64,000 bases of DNA, taken from positions 992,001 through 1,056,000 of the forward strand of contig NC_079259.1 in the NCBI RefSeq assembly GCF_947241705.1, read 5' to 3'. Of this stretch, positions 26,701 to 35,684 are shown one piece after another. A program made the translations under genes and the position numbers. The notes below the pieces were generated by a model. The model made no database searches, had not been told where the DNA came from, and was given only the letters and a program-made list of their open reading frames with translations. Position 1 is the stretch's first letter, and every line of letters begins with the position of its first letter. The stretch is from Saccharomyces mikatae IFO 1815 (taxonomy: Eukaryota; Ascomycota; Saccharomycetes; Saccharomycetales; Saccharomycetaceae).

Positions 26701-27509
26701 GGTGAATACTCATTATTCCTCGTCTTCGAACGGCGGTGCGTCGAAGAAGTAGCTATGAATTCATCATCATTATCACCGTGAGAGTTTGGAGGAAATTTGA
26801 AGGAGGGTGGTGATAGGTTTGAAGTTGCGCGACGATGGCCCTGATGTGTATTTGGCGGTGGGGGGAATTTGAAGTCAGACTGCTCCCTTGTGGAATTTGG
26901 GTTATTATCTGTCTGAACGGAATCTATCTTCACAGTTACCCCGGCCTCACCCCCAGATATTCTTTTCGCCTGTTCTTCAGCAGCAGCCTTTTTGGCTTCA
27001 TTTAGGCCTAATGAATGTCTTCTCGAATGACCGTAAATACTAGATTGTGAACTTGTTTTTCTATGGGAGTTGGACCCAGTATTGTTGTTACCACTATTAT
27101 TGTTGTTATCATAAGAGTTGTGATAATATCCAGAGTTGTTCCTAGAATGAGTTCTACTTCTGCTGCCGCCAGCACTCATATTGGGCGAATTACCGTTCGA
27201 GTTGTAATGGGGATGAGGAGGTTGAGGAGTAAAATGGCTGCCTGCACCAGGATTCCCTGATAAATACTGACCTGTCTGTTGTGCCAACTGTTGGTGTTGT
27301 GCCATTAATTGCTGGTGTTGCGCTTGGACTTGTTCCAGTTGCTTTTGCAAAGTGAATTGTTCAATCATCAAATTTGTCAATTCACTTTGGGAACGTCTAT
27401 GTGCGACATGTATTTGTTTTGGAGCGTTCTTACCGCCTCCTGTAGTTTGTACAAACATGTTATTCGGTTCTTGAGACCTACTGTTATTCATGTTGCTATT
27501 TTTAGACAT
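23754..27509 (-). CDS. SSD1: SSD1, RNA-binding translational repressor with degenerate RNase II fold
   Basis: The protein is 1251 aa from the ATG at 27509 (1250 in S. cerevisiae); ten further codons are open upstream but start at TTG. The N-terminal ~335 residues are low complexity (Gln, Asn, Ser, His). They contain a perfect Cbk1 phosphorylation consensus, HSRRHS ending at Ser166, and two FKFP docking motifs at 213-216 and 237-240. Cold-shock-like domains and a large RNB (RNase II/Dis3L2-like) domain follow. The acidic cluster of active RNB enzymes is not recognisable near RRNFTDVNEYN, fitting a pseudonuclease. Ssd1 binds mRNAs, many for wall proteins, and represses or localises them; Cbk1 phosphorylation relieves this. 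The protein is full length, unlike the truncated ssd1-d alleles of some laboratory strains. Confidence 0.97.
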   Translation of the reverse strand: MSKNSNMNNSRSQEPNNMFVQTTGGGKNAPKQIHVAHRRSQSELTNLMIEQFTLQKQLEQVQAQHQQLMAQHQQLAQQTGQYLSGNPGAGSHFTPQPPHPHYNSNGNSPNMSAGGSRSRTHSRNNSGYYHNSYDNNNNSGNNNTGSNSHRKTSSQSSIYGHSRRHSLGLNEAKKAAAEEQAKRISGGEAGVTVKIDSVQTDNNPNSTREQSDFKFPPPPNTHQGHRRATSNLSPPSFKFPPNSHGDNDDEFIATSSTHRRSKTRNNEYSPGINSNWRNQSQQPQQQLSPFRHRGSSSRDYNSFNTLEPPAIFQQGHKHRASNSSVHSFSSQGNNNGGGRKSLFAPYLPQANIPELIQEGRLVAGILRVNKKNRSDAWVSTDGALDADIYICGSKDRNRALEGDLVAVELLVVDDVWESKKEKEEKKRRKDASMQHDLISLNSSDDYHNDASVTAATSNNFLSSLSPSDSANKDDSSVRRNRSSTINDSDSLSSPTKTGVKRRSSLKQRPTQKKNDDVEVEGQSLLLVEEEEINDKYKPLYAGHVVAVLDRIPGQLFSGTLGLLRPSQQANSDNNKPPQSPKIAWFKPTDKKVPLIAIPTELAPKDFVENAEKYSEKLFVASIKRWPITSLHPFGILVSELGDIHDPNTEIDSILRDNNFLSNEYLDQKNPQREKPSFQPLPITAESLECRRNFTDVNEYNIFAISELGWISEFALHVRDNGNGTLELGCHVVDVTGHIEEGSSVDKRARKRSSAVFMPQKLVNLLPQSFNDELSLAPGKESATISVVYTLDSSTLRIKSTWVGESKISPSNILSLEQLDEQLSTESPGSYLSTVQEIARSFYARRINDPEAKLLPTLSLLESLDDEKVKVDLNILDRTLGFVIINEIKKKVNSTVAEKIYTKLGDLALLRRQMQPIATKMASFRKKTQNFGYNFDTNTADELMKAVLQIEDDDVRVGIEILLFKTMPRARYFISGKVDPDQYGHYALNLPIYTHFTAPMRRYADHVVHRQLKSIIHDVPYTEDMEALKITSEYCNFKKDCAYQAQEQAIHLLLCKTINDMGNTTGQLLTMATVLQVYESSFDVFIPEFGIEKRVHGDQLPLIKAEFDGTNRVLELYWQPGVDSATFIPADEKNPKSYRNSIKNKFRSTAAEIANIELDKEAEAEPLISDPLSKELSDLHLTVPSLRLPSVSDNKQNALDKFSSTTETRIENDNYIQEIHELQKIPILLRAEVGMALPCLTVRALNPFMRGV

Positions 27510-28580
27510 AATGAAGGGAGGCAAAATAGTTCCCACCAAAGCTTTATGGTGGAGGTTTTGAGATTTTGTTTTGCTAGATTAGCGTAATAGAAGAAATAAA
27601 TGAAACGGGTTGAGTATTATATGTTTACGAACCCTTCTCTTCTCTGTGCAGGCAACTTAAATTTCCCTTTGGGAAAAAACGTTGTTTCTTTTAGAATAGT
27701 GGCTATGAAAAAATGCGCTTAATGCGGAAAAGCGAGGCACCAGATGTTCTAAAATAAGACCAAAAAGTTTAGGGTACTAAAAAAAAATGGTATGATGAAA
27801 ATAAGCCTGGCAAGAATACTATGCAGATGCCTTTGACTATTCCGGTTTTTAGGTTATCAAAAGACAGAAGACAAAGAAATGGCTTATAAGCGAAGTTGCA
27901 GAAAGTGGATACGCTTCAGTAACAAAAAAAGAGCTAAACCGTAGCAAATATTCTAAAAAGAATGATAGAAAACTTGATGTTCCTGAAATATAATCTTTCT
28001 CCTATTTATAAACTAGGCTTGAAACTATAAGTTAGAGTATATCACTCGCGCGGTCAAACTTCGTTTCCTTGTTTGTTAGAAATCGGATGGTCTTGGGCTC
28101 TTTCTCTTGGTCTTCTTTAAAAGTTTGACAAGAGAAGATTCTAAATAAAACGAACTAACGAAAAAAATTCAGGGAAAGGAGGGAAGAAGAGAGAAAATAC
28201 TCGTTATCTAGGCTATTTTATAGTAGCTTTCGTTAGAAACAATATCTTAAAACAATTGAAAGAAAGGACTTATTTGTAGCAGGATTGTTTATTTAATCCT
28301 TCAATTAAACAAATGACAAAACTCAGGTCTTTGATGTCTCTGCTTGTGACCTCCAACGACTGAATGGTAGTATCGAACGAGACACCTGCGTTATATAAGT
28401 TTAGTTTTCCCTTCTTTTCCCTTCTCATCCCCTCATGAAGCGACTCGGCCCCTTTAGTCAGAAAAATTAAGGTGAAATAAAATTCGTCTGCCGTGATATG
28501 AGCTCTTATGTTCCTATCATCTCATCGCAAAATGGTTCTTTCAGTTATGTAAAAGATTTGGTTCTATTCTATGTAGCTAC
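27510..28580. other. Intergenic: long SSD1 upstream region and DPL1 3' end
   Basis: This 1071-base stretch is the longest gap in the window. It lies between tandem minus-strand genes, so it is almost all SSD1 promoter and 5' leader. I see no recognisable RNA gene, repeat or conserved frame; a 64-codon frame at 28498-28692 is antisense to the DPL1 3' end. Confidence 0.5.
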
Positions 28581-30350
28581 CTACTCGGTATCCGTTTCTT
28601 CCCCTGGACCCAACTTGTATAATGAGTCTAGGAATCCCACAATCAGTTTGTCGGCAACACCAGCAGTTTTCACACTTCCGGCAACACCGTAAAGAGCGCT
28701 AGTTCCATCCGGGGATGGCTTAGTGTTTGATTCGCTTCTTGACTCCTGCACAGTAGTGCGTAGAATATTACAGATGTCGTCCACGACATTAGCACTCAAC
28801 CTTGTAAAGGCCATATGTAGTGCAGTTGGTTTTTGTAAAGCATTGAAATGCCAGCCTTTCTTGGCGAGTCTGTCAGATAGTTCATGTATGTTCAAGGTCT
28901 TAGAAGAAAAGGAAACAACTGAATATTTAGGGTCACCTATGATTTCCAGGTCTGGAATATTTTCCATGATGAAACTCTTGAACTTCATTGCAGCACCGAC
29001 TATCTCTTGGCACGATTCGATATATCCATTTTCACCCATGTTGACCATAGTGGCCCAACAACCTACGACAATGGCACCTGGTCTCGATCCGGCTAGTGTG
29101 GGGGAGCCATATAATCCGCCTGTCCATGCAGGATTCACGTAGTATTGATGCATTCTTAGGTCACTGTTTCTGTACATAATAACCGAAGAACCTTTTGGTG
29201 CAAACCCATACTTGTGAGTATCACACGATATCGAAGTGACGCCTGGGACTCTAAAATCGAGAAATGGTAGATTCTTGTAGCCAGCCTTTTCCATAAATGA
29301 AACTATAAAGGAACCTAGGCAACTATCGACGTGTAAAGGAAGATTATATTTTTGTGCTATTTCTCCCAACCCTTCAATGTCATCGGCAATGCCGTGGGGA
29401 AAGTTTGGAGCGGAGCCAACCAATAAAACTGTGTTCTTATTGATGAATTTTTTTACTTTTTTCAGGTCCACTTGATACGTCGTTGAATCTAAATCCACAT
29501 GGCGTAGCTTCATACCAAAGTAATATGCAGCCTTGTCAAACCCAGCATGTGCGGTTACGGGAGCAATAATTTCTGGTTCCGTGATTCCACGGTGATGAAG
29601 AGCGTACATTTTGGCGCTTAGGCATGCTAGAAGCAAAGATTCCGTGCCGCCTGAAGTTGTGGTACCACAGCCTGTATCAGAAGGAGCATTGAACATTTTC
29701 AAAACCATGGAAACCACTTCGGATTCCATTTTACGCACCGCAGGAAAGACATCAGGGTGTAATTGATTGGCAACACAATATTTTTCGTATGCAATTGTTT
29801 GCAAATGGATCAAATCATCACCACCATGATAAACCGCCCCAGATACCTTGCCTTCTTTCCACTGAGTATGTGGTATCAAGTCATTCAACTTGTTTAGTTC
29901 TTCAATAACATCATTCTGGGGTATCCCATTGGATGGCAGCCGCGGGAAATTCATTAGTTGCGAGTCGGATCTAATTAGTTCGTCTTCGATCGATTTTTTG
30001 ACTTTTGAAACTTCCTTTTCTACCGTTCCTTTTAAAAATGGTGAATTTAACAACCAGCGGAATAATTTTCTGGAAGTATGTTCGTATGTTCTCACTGTTA
30101 ACTTCATCGGCCCATAAACCTTCAAGAGGTAAAGGAAATTACTTAAAATCTTGTAGCAGAAGATGACGAACAGATAGTCCTTCAACATATTGTACCATGG
30201 GGTATTTCTAAAGTAATCGTAAATGCCCTTTCTTGATTCGCCGATGATTAAAATCATAAACTGGGAAAAATCGCAGTCTTCTCTCAGTAAATAGAATGGC
30301 ATGCCGTACCAGCCACTGATTGATAACGTTTTATTTGATGCTCCACTCAT
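28581..30350 (-). CDS. DPL1: DPL1, dihydrosphingosine-1-phosphate lyase
   Basis: The 589-aa length is identical to S. cerevisiae. A hydrophobic segment near residues 57-78 anchors the protein in the ER membrane. The rest is a group II PLP-dependent decarboxylase-type fold. The PLP-binding lysine is Lys380 in SCDTHKYGFAPKGSS, the known catalytic residue. The GCGTTTSGGTESLLLA segment (about 228-243) forms the phosphate-binding region and HVDSCLGSF near 340-348 holds the aspartate that contacts the pyridine nitrogen. It cleaves phosphorylated long-chain bases to a fatty aldehyde and phosphoethanolamine, the exit route from sphingolipid metabolism. SUR2, which makes phytosphingosine, lies 4 kb downstream, but I see no shared regulation. 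Confidence 0.98.
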   Translation of the reverse strand: MSGASNKTLSISGWYGMPFYLLREDCDFSQFMILIIGESRKGIYDYFRNTPWYNMLKDYLFVIFCYKILSNFLYLLKVYGPMKLTVRTYEHTSRKLFRWLLNSPFLKGTVEKEVSKVKKSIEDELIRSDSQLMNFPRLPSNGIPQNDVIEELNKLNDLIPHTQWKEGKVSGAVYHGGDDLIHLQTIAYEKYCVANQLHPDVFPAVRKMESEVVSMVLKMFNAPSDTGCGTTTSGGTESLLLACLSAKMYALHHRGITEPEIIAPVTAHAGFDKAAYYFGMKLRHVDLDSTTYQVDLKKVKKFINKNTVLLVGSAPNFPHGIADDIEGLGEIAQKYNLPLHVDSCLGSFIVSFMEKAGYKNLPFLDFRVPGVTSISCDTHKYGFAPKGSSVIMYRNSDLRMHQYYVNPAWTGGLYGSPTLAGSRPGAIVVGCWATMVNMGENGYIESCQEIVGAAMKFKSFIMENIPDLEIIGDPKYSVVSFSSKTLNIHELSDRLAKKGWHFNALQKPTALHMAFTRLSANVVDDICNILRTTVQESRSESNTKPSPDGTSALYGVAGSVKTAGVADKLIVGFLDSLYKLGPGEETDTE

Positions 30351-30743
30351 TATATTAAATGGGAATGTATTTTTACCAAAATTGGCCTACTCCCTCAGTA
30401 AAAAGATATGATTTAGCTTTAAAGGTTGGGGCAGTAAATTGAGGGTTTTATTTATATGTATGTGTACTGAAAATATATCAATTTTTCAATCGAAAAAGCC
30501 CGATGTGGCCGGCCGGTAACTAACTTTGAAATAATACAAAAAGTAGCCTACAAAATGTTTCTTTATGGTAAAAGTGATAACAGGGCAAGACATTGTGCAG
30601 TTTCAAAGGTATCAGCTAACTTTTATGTTTAATTTTTCATTTCAGTGTAAATCTATACGGGCTCGGTCTTAGTCATGAAGAAAATTATATATGTATATAT
30701 ATATATATATATATCGATCTATAGCGAATGGAAGTGTTACCAT
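30351..30743. other. Intergenic: DPL1 promoter and HDA2 3' region
   Basis: This 393-base stretch holds the DPL1 upstream region and the HDA2 3' end. It contains a TA dinucleotide tract (30685-30714), a GGCCGGCCGG patch at about 30507-30516, and one 11-base match to the ARS core (TTTTATGTTTA at 30621-30631), which alone is weak evidence for an origin. Confidence 0.55.
30685..30714. repeat. TA dinucleotide microsatellite in the HDA2 3' region
   Basis: About 30 bases of alternating TA, with one G at 30693, lie just past the HDA2 stop on the minus strand. Read on that strand, TATATA is the yeast efficiency element for 3'-end formation, so it may serve HDA2 termination. It should be length-variable. 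Confidence 0.75.
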
Positions 30744-32768
30744 TCATGTATAATTGGGGGTGTTTGACCTTGTTGACCTGAACCTTGTACCAGATGTGGA
30801 AGTTTTATCGACCTGAGTGTTATTTTTGTTTTTCAAGTCGTACTGTCGGTTCATTAAATTTATGTAATTCTTCAAAAATTTGTTTCTTACTTTAAGCGAA
30901 TGAAAATCGTTTTGTAAGCATTCCAATTCCTTCTTTAAACTTTCTGTAGAAAATTTAGTCAATGGACCACTCACTTTATTTTCTAAAGATTTCATTGATT
31001 CCTGCATATTCTTCACGGTTTGAGCTGATTCTGCAGCTCTTGAAGATTCTACTTGATACTTCAAACGCAGTTCGTCATTATGCTTTGATTTTTCTGCATT
31101 TGTTTCTACTAGTTCTTTCAGCTTGTCAGAAAGAATTTTGTTTTTATCCGCGTATTCGTTCAGTTTGGCTTTTATTGCAGAGTCTTCTCCCAAATGATAT
31201 TCCGATGAGGTACTATGAGCAGATAATTTAGTGAAGTTTTCTAACTCTGACTTATTTTGGAGTAAGACATTTATTTTATTATCTAGCTTAGTAGATTCTG
31301 CCATGGCATGTCTATACCTTTTCTCCGAATCATTGATAGACTTTTCCAGTTCCTGTTTCTTCTTGAAGGTAAGGCCGACAGAGTTTTTTATATCATCCAA
31401 TTTGTTTTGTCGTTGATTTTCTTTCAATCGTTTCTCATTCAGTGGAGCAGTGCCTTTTGTATATTCACCTTGTATATCTCTCAATCGTATGACGGCTCTA
31501 TGCATTAATTCTGTCTGATAACTTTTGATATCCAACGGACTATCCCATAGAGGTATAATTGTAGAGGAATATTGCAACTTGGTCAATTGAGGTTTCCATA
31601 ATTCAGAATCCTTCGAATCTTTAAAATTTTCATCTAATGTGATCAAATCTAGAGCAGGTAAGAAGTCATTGCAATCTTTTCCCTCTAAACAACATTTTAC
31701 CAATTTAGCATAATCAATGTCGCAGTTATCTACTTGAACATTCCTTGCATGCAAAAAATATAATAAAGAGGATTTGATCTCGTCATATTCTTGGCTGTTG
31801 TCGACACGATCAATATTGTGAATACAGGCTGAACTAATATTTGAATTCTTGATTTCCGAATCTAACAGGTAGTGGTCTGGAGAATTTTGAACTAATAGCT
31901 TGATTACTGGAATACTTTTACTAGTGTTATTTTTCAATAGTTGCAAAGCGGGCAATGCAGTTTCCAACATTGGGTCAAAACTGATTATCAAATCTATTTC
32001 ATAGTTGGCCAATAGATATTGATCATGTCTGAGATGTTTCGTAGTTGCCAAAAACAGCCAATCATCGGTATTAACTTTTCTTTTCTTTAGGTTTCTCTTC
32101 ACCGAGTAATCATAGTCATCCTTAGAATAGCCTGTATACGAAGTCGCATTAGAATTGGAGCTAGTACTGCTCAAAGAGTTTGGTGTTCCATCTTTGGTTA
32201 TTGCGGCATCGACCGTAGTTAAATTGGGGAATTTGTGCTTTTCGTTATAAAGAGATGTACCGGAAAGTCTCTTGATTCTAAACTTTTTCCCCAATACCAG
32301 ACCTTCTAATAAATCCAATTCCTTTATGCTGTGTGCAATGATGGCACATTTTATAACTTCATTTGGTTTGTCTCCTCTGTCTCTGAAGCATATCGAATTA
32401 ATTAATTGATTGAGGACTTGAAACTTGTGGCTGCCAGCGATCGAGCTTTCTGTGGGTTCCATCCTCAAAAGCTGCCGAGGCATGTAGTGGTCCACTAGAA
32501 GGGAAGGATGATTGGCAATGGCCCTTATATTCGAATCAAAGATGTAGGTCAATTGTCTCTGAGATAATTTTGGATATGAATGTGCTTCATGATTAGCAGG
32601 TGTACAATCAGGTCTCTCCAAGGAATTTGCCTGCGGTTCATCTACTATACTTGCTCTAAATGAGGCAGCATGCAGAGATATTAAAATTTCTGATAAATCC
32701 TTTTGAAATTGTGTTAACGTTACAGGTAAGTAATAAACTTTTAGCTTTTTAGTACTTTTCCTACTCAT
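30744..32768 (-). CDS. HDA2: HDA2, subunit of the Hda1 histone deacetylase complex
   Basis: The protein is 674 aa from the ATG at 32768, equal to S. cerevisiae; eight codons upstream are open only from a TTG. The family start MSRKSTKKLKVYYLPVTLTQ decides it. The N-terminal ~430 residues form a Hda2/3 domain with a helicase-like (SNF2-type) fold without catalytic motifs; it binds DNA. The C-terminal part (about 440-650) is coiled coil used to pair with Hda3. A Ser/Thr-rich loop lies near residues 200-215. Hda2 and Hda3 are needed for the activity of Hda1, which deacetylates H3 and H2B and represses genes through Tup1. Confidence 0.96.
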   Translation of the reverse strand: MSRKSTKKLKVYYLPVTLTQFQKDLSEILISLHAASFRASIVDEPQANSLERPDCTPANHEAHSYPKLSQRQLTYIFDSNIRAIANHPSLLVDHYMPRQLLRMEPTESSIAGSHKFQVLNQLINSICFRDRGDKPNEVIKCAIIAHSIKELDLLEGLVLGKKFRIKRLSGTSLYNEKHKFPNLTTVDAAITKDGTPNSLSSTSSNSNATSYTGYSKDDYDYSVKRNLKKRKVNTDDWLFLATTKHLRHDQYLLANYEIDLIISFDPMLETALPALQLLKNNTSKSIPVIKLLVQNSPDHYLLDSEIKNSNISSACIHNIDRVDNSQEYDEIKSSLLYFLHARNVQVDNCDIDYAKLVKCCLEGKDCNDFLPALDLITLDENFKDSKDSELWKPQLTKLQYSSTIIPLWDSPLDIKSYQTELMHRAVIRLRDIQGEYTKGTAPLNEKRLKENQRQNKLDDIKNSVGLTFKKKQELEKSINDSEKRYRHAMAESTKLDNKINVLLQNKSELENFTKLSAHSTSSEYHLGEDSAIKAKLNEYADKNKILSDKLKELVETNAEKSKHNDELRLKYQVESSRAAESAQTVKNMQESMKSLENKVSGPLTKFSTESLKKELECLQNDFHSLKVRNKFLKNYINLMNRQYDLKNKNNTQVDKTSTSGTRFRSTRSNTPNYT

Positions 32769-33326
32769 ATCGATAACTTTAGTTTTGTTCAAAATTTTTT
32801 TTCACAAACTGACAAAACCAGATATCTTGATAGCTCACTTGAATATCTTCGCTTGTTCCTATTCTTGCAGTTTTTTATTAAATTTTTTTGGTTGCTTCTC
32901 CTTTCTCAATGTTCTAATTTGTAGTGATAACTCTCCAGTACCGCGATTATGATATTTCTTTAAGAAGATTATAGTTTACTACTATTGTTTTTCACTACTC
33001 TTATATATTTATAACCATTTATTTGAATTGTAGACTACTTTCTCAAGGAAATCGAACTGGGAGACATTCGTGTATAAGTCAATGAACCATATGCGCCACG
33101 GTTTAATTTCAGACGTGCATGAAGTTAATGAATTCTGCCAAGTTAGCGATTAGAACTCACTTTGTACGACAAAAGGAAAGGTACACTTGAGGACGTTTTT
33201 CTTTCTAGATACTAGAGGAAAAAGTGAAAACAAGGCTAGCAAGACCTTAACAGAAAGACAGAAGGAAAGAACCTCGCGAAGGAGAGACCAGGGAAACAAC
33301 GGCAGAAGAGTAGATATTTCAGAGCT
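32769..33326. other. Intergenic: divergent HDA2/MHR1 region
   Basis: This 558-base AT-rich stretch holds the two divergent promoters, with T-rich runs at about 32871-32890. I see no specific site I would name with confidence. Confidence 0.5.
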
Positions 33327-34007
33327 ATGAAAGTAAACCATTCAATTTCAAGATTTCGTCCGGCCTCATGGTTCGAAAAGACAAAGATAATTCCACCTCA
33401 GGTGTACATTTTTAGGAATCTGGAGTATGGACAGGTACTGTACTCTCAATTTCCCAACTTTTCTCAGAAGCAGATAGAAAAGCTGTTTATGAGACCAAAC
33501 TGGAGCAACAGAAAGCCATCATTGAGAAGGGACATTTGGAAATGTATGTGCGTAGTAAATTTACAAAATTACCAACAGAGTGTCCAGTTGTACCAGAATC
33601 TTTGCCGGTTGCGATACTTACGTGACGTGGCACAGCGTAAGGAGAGCGACAAGCTAAGGAAAAAGGACTCCAACGGGCACGTTTGGTATAGCGGGCAATA
33701 CAGACCCACATATTGTCAAGAAGCGGTAGCAGACTTACGAGAGTCGTTGCTGAAGGTGTTTGAGGGTTCTGCACAAGCCGGAAACCAGACAATACACACC
33801 AAGAAACCGTCCATTTACTGGGAAGATCCGTGGAGAATGGGTGACAAAGACAAGCGCTGGAAGTTCAAAGTGTTCGATGTTTTGGGGTTGGAACACAAAC
33901 TCATCGAGCGTGTAGGGAATGTCGCAAGGGAAGAAAGCGTAATTCTTAAAGAGTTAGCCAAGCTGGAAGCAAACTCTACGAACCAGACGGGAGTCCCTTC
34001 GCAGTAG
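33327..34007 (+). CDS. MHR1: MHR1, mitochondrial recombination factor and mitoribosomal protein mL67
   Basis: The 226-aa length is identical to S. cerevisiae. It starts [20 protein letters not shown] and is strongly basic throughout, with many Arg, Lys and Trp. There is no obvious cleavable presequence. The protein belongs to the mL67 family of the large mitochondrial ribosomal subunit. In S. cerevisiae Mhr1 also promotes ATP-independent homologous pairing of mitochondrial DNA, and mutants lose mtDNA. A central acidic and polar segment is followed by the [20 protein letters not shown] stretch. The gene is divergent from HDA2. Confidence 0.95.
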   Translation: MKVNHSISRFRPASWFEKTKIIPPQVYIFRNLEYGQVLYSQFPNFSQKQIEKLFMRPNWSNRKPSLRRDIWKCMCVVNLQNYQQSVQLYQNLCRLRYLRDVAQRKESDKLRKKDSNGHVWYSGQYRPTYCQEAVADLRESLLKVFEGSAQAGNQTIHTKKPSIYWEDPWRMGDKDKRWKFKVFDVLGLEHKLIERVGNVAREESVILKELAKLEANSTNQTGVPSQ

Positions 34008-34634
34008 CGCGCTCCATCATTATATGTACAAAGTAATTACGGAAAAAAAAAGTCGTATACATAAGCTCATGTAAATAGTACAATGCAAACTACTGCTGAA
34101 TTTCGCTCCATGTAACGTAGGTGCTGCGCGGGAATTCGCAAAGGGACAATAAGTCCAAAATTGGAATACGCAGGGCCCGTCTTTACTGCTGCTGTTGCCG
34201 TTGCCGTTGTGTGATTCGGAACGCGTCTTCCTCTTCTCGCCTTATCGCGATCTCTATCTTTTGCTTGCACAGCTTAATAAGCTTTTTGACCTCCTGTTTT
34301 TCCTATTGTCTTATTCCCTCACCCCGCGTCTTTCTTCGGAGAATCGCGCTTTTCTCCGTCTTCTGCGGTGGTTTCTGAGCCCTTCGGCACTAATTTTTCA
34401 GCAAAAGAAAATTTCTTGCTTGCTATTGTCTTCAATTTTTTTTCTCTATCTTCGTCCCGCTGCACATGTTGTTGCCGCATTTTTCCATTTCTTGTCCTTG
34501 GATTATAAAAGAAGAAGCGATTTACACAACCTCTATTCCCTTGCATTTACTCCGGGCGTCCGTCTCTACAGTTTCGTCTGCCCACTTTTCAACATCGTAG
34601 TTCGAAAACGGTGTATACGACAAGAGAATATACG
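34008..34634. other. Intergenic: SUR2 promoter, pyrimidine-rich
   Basis: This 627-base stretch between tandem plus-strand genes is strikingly T- and C-rich on the coding strand from about 34180 to 34600. That bias keeps a 147-codon frame open (34195-34638), but the frame contains no ATG and I reject it. A TATA box lies near the SUR2 end. Confidence 0.6.
34504..34511 (+). promoter_or_regulatory. TATA box of SUR2
   Basis: TATAAAAG, a consensus TATA element, lies 124 bases upstream of the SUR2 ATG. With the usual yeast spacing of 40-120 bases to the start site this gives a short 5' leader. Confidence 0.6.
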
Positions 34635-35684
34635 ATGAACGTAACATCGAATGCAACAGCAGCCGGAACCTTCCCGTTAGCATTTGGTTTGAAGACCTCA
34701 TTTGGATTTATGCACTATGCCAAGGCACCCGCCATTAATTTACGCGTCAAGGAATCTTTCCTGCCGGAGATGAGTGATGGCGTTTTGGCCCTAGTTGCAC
34801 CTGTCGTAGCCTACTGGGCATTGTCTGGTATATTCCATGTAATAGATACTTTTCATCTGGCTGAGAGGTACAGAATTCATCCCAGCGAAGAGGTTGCTAA
34901 GAGGAATAAAGCTTCCAGGTTGCATGTTTTCCTTGAAGTGATCTTGCAACACATCATCCAAACGATGGTTGGTCTCATCTTTTTGCACTTTGAACCCACT
35001 TACATGACTGGGTTTGAGGAAAACGCCATGTGGAGGCTTCGTGCGGATCTCCCTCGAATCATTCCAGATGCAGCTATTTACTATGGCTACATGTACGGAG
35101 TATCTGCCGTGAAGGTATTTGCTGGCTTTTTATTCGTTGACACATGGCAGTACTTCTTGCATAGATTGATGCACATGAACAAGACCTTGTATAGATGGTT
35201 CCATTCTGTTCATCATGAGCTATATGTCCCATATGCTTACGGTGCTCTTTTCAACAACCCTGTGGAAGGTTTTTTACTAGATACTTTGGGAACCGGTATT
35301 GCCATGACGTTAACCCATTTGACTCACAGAGAGCAGATCATTCTGTTCACTTTTGCCACTATGAAAACGGTAGATGATCACTGTGGGTATGCCTTGCCAC
35401 TTGACCCATTCCAATGGCTCTTCCCCAACAATGCTGTTTATCATGATATTCATCATCAGCAGTTCGGTATTAAGACTAACTTTGCCCAACCATTTTTCAC
35501 TTTCTGGGACAATTTGTTCCAGACGAACTTCAAAGGTTTTGAAGAGTACCAAAAGAAGCAAAGACGTGTCACCATCGACAAGTATAAGGAGTTTTTACAG
35601 AAAAGAGAATTGGAAAAGAAGGAAAAACTCAAGAACTTTAAAGCTATGAACGCTGCTGGAAATGAAGTAAAGAAAGAACAGTAA
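34635..35684 (+). CDS. SUR2: SUR2, sphinganine C4-hydroxylase
   Basis: The protein is 349 aa from the ATG at 34635, equal to S. cerevisiae; eight upstream codons are open only from a GTG. It is a di-iron membrane enzyme of the fatty acid hydroxylase superfamily. The histidine boxes are HRLMH (176-180), HSVHH (190-194) and HDIHH (270-274), all intact. Several hydrophobic segments lie around 48-70, 97-120, 145-170 and 215-245. It hydroxylates C4 of sphinganine or dihydroceramide in the ER to make phytosphingosine, the main yeast long-chain base. The Lys-rich C-terminus (KKEQ end) resembles an ER retrieval signal. Confidence 0.98.
   Translation: MNVTSNATAAGTFPLAFGLKTSFGFMHYAKAPAINLRVKESFLPEMSDGVLALVAPVVAYWALSGIFHVIDTFHLAERYRIHPSEEVAKRNKASRLHVFLEVILQHIIQTMVGLIFLHFEPTYMTGFEENAMWRLRADLPRIIPDAAIYYGYMYGVSAVKVFAGFLFVDTWQYFLHRLMHMNKTLYRWFHSVHHELYVPYAYGALFNNPVEGFLLDTLGTGIAMTLTHLTHREQIILFTFATMKTVDDHCGYALPLDPFQWLFPNNAVYHDIHHQQFGIKTNFAQPFFTFWDNLFQTNFKGFEEYQKKQRRVTIDKYKEFLQKRELEKKEKLKNFKAMNAAGNEVKKEQ

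Noticed and set aside
30621-30631. ARS core match TTTTATGTTTA between DPL1 and HDA2 (another at 58392-58402)
   Set aside because: Eleven-base matches are common by chance. These lie in tandem-gene gaps without other origin features, so I do not call origins.
34195-34638. 147-codon plus-strand frame overlapping the SUR2 start
   Set aside because: It starts at TTG and has no internal ATG. The hydrophobic composition is what a T/C-rich strand would encode by chance.
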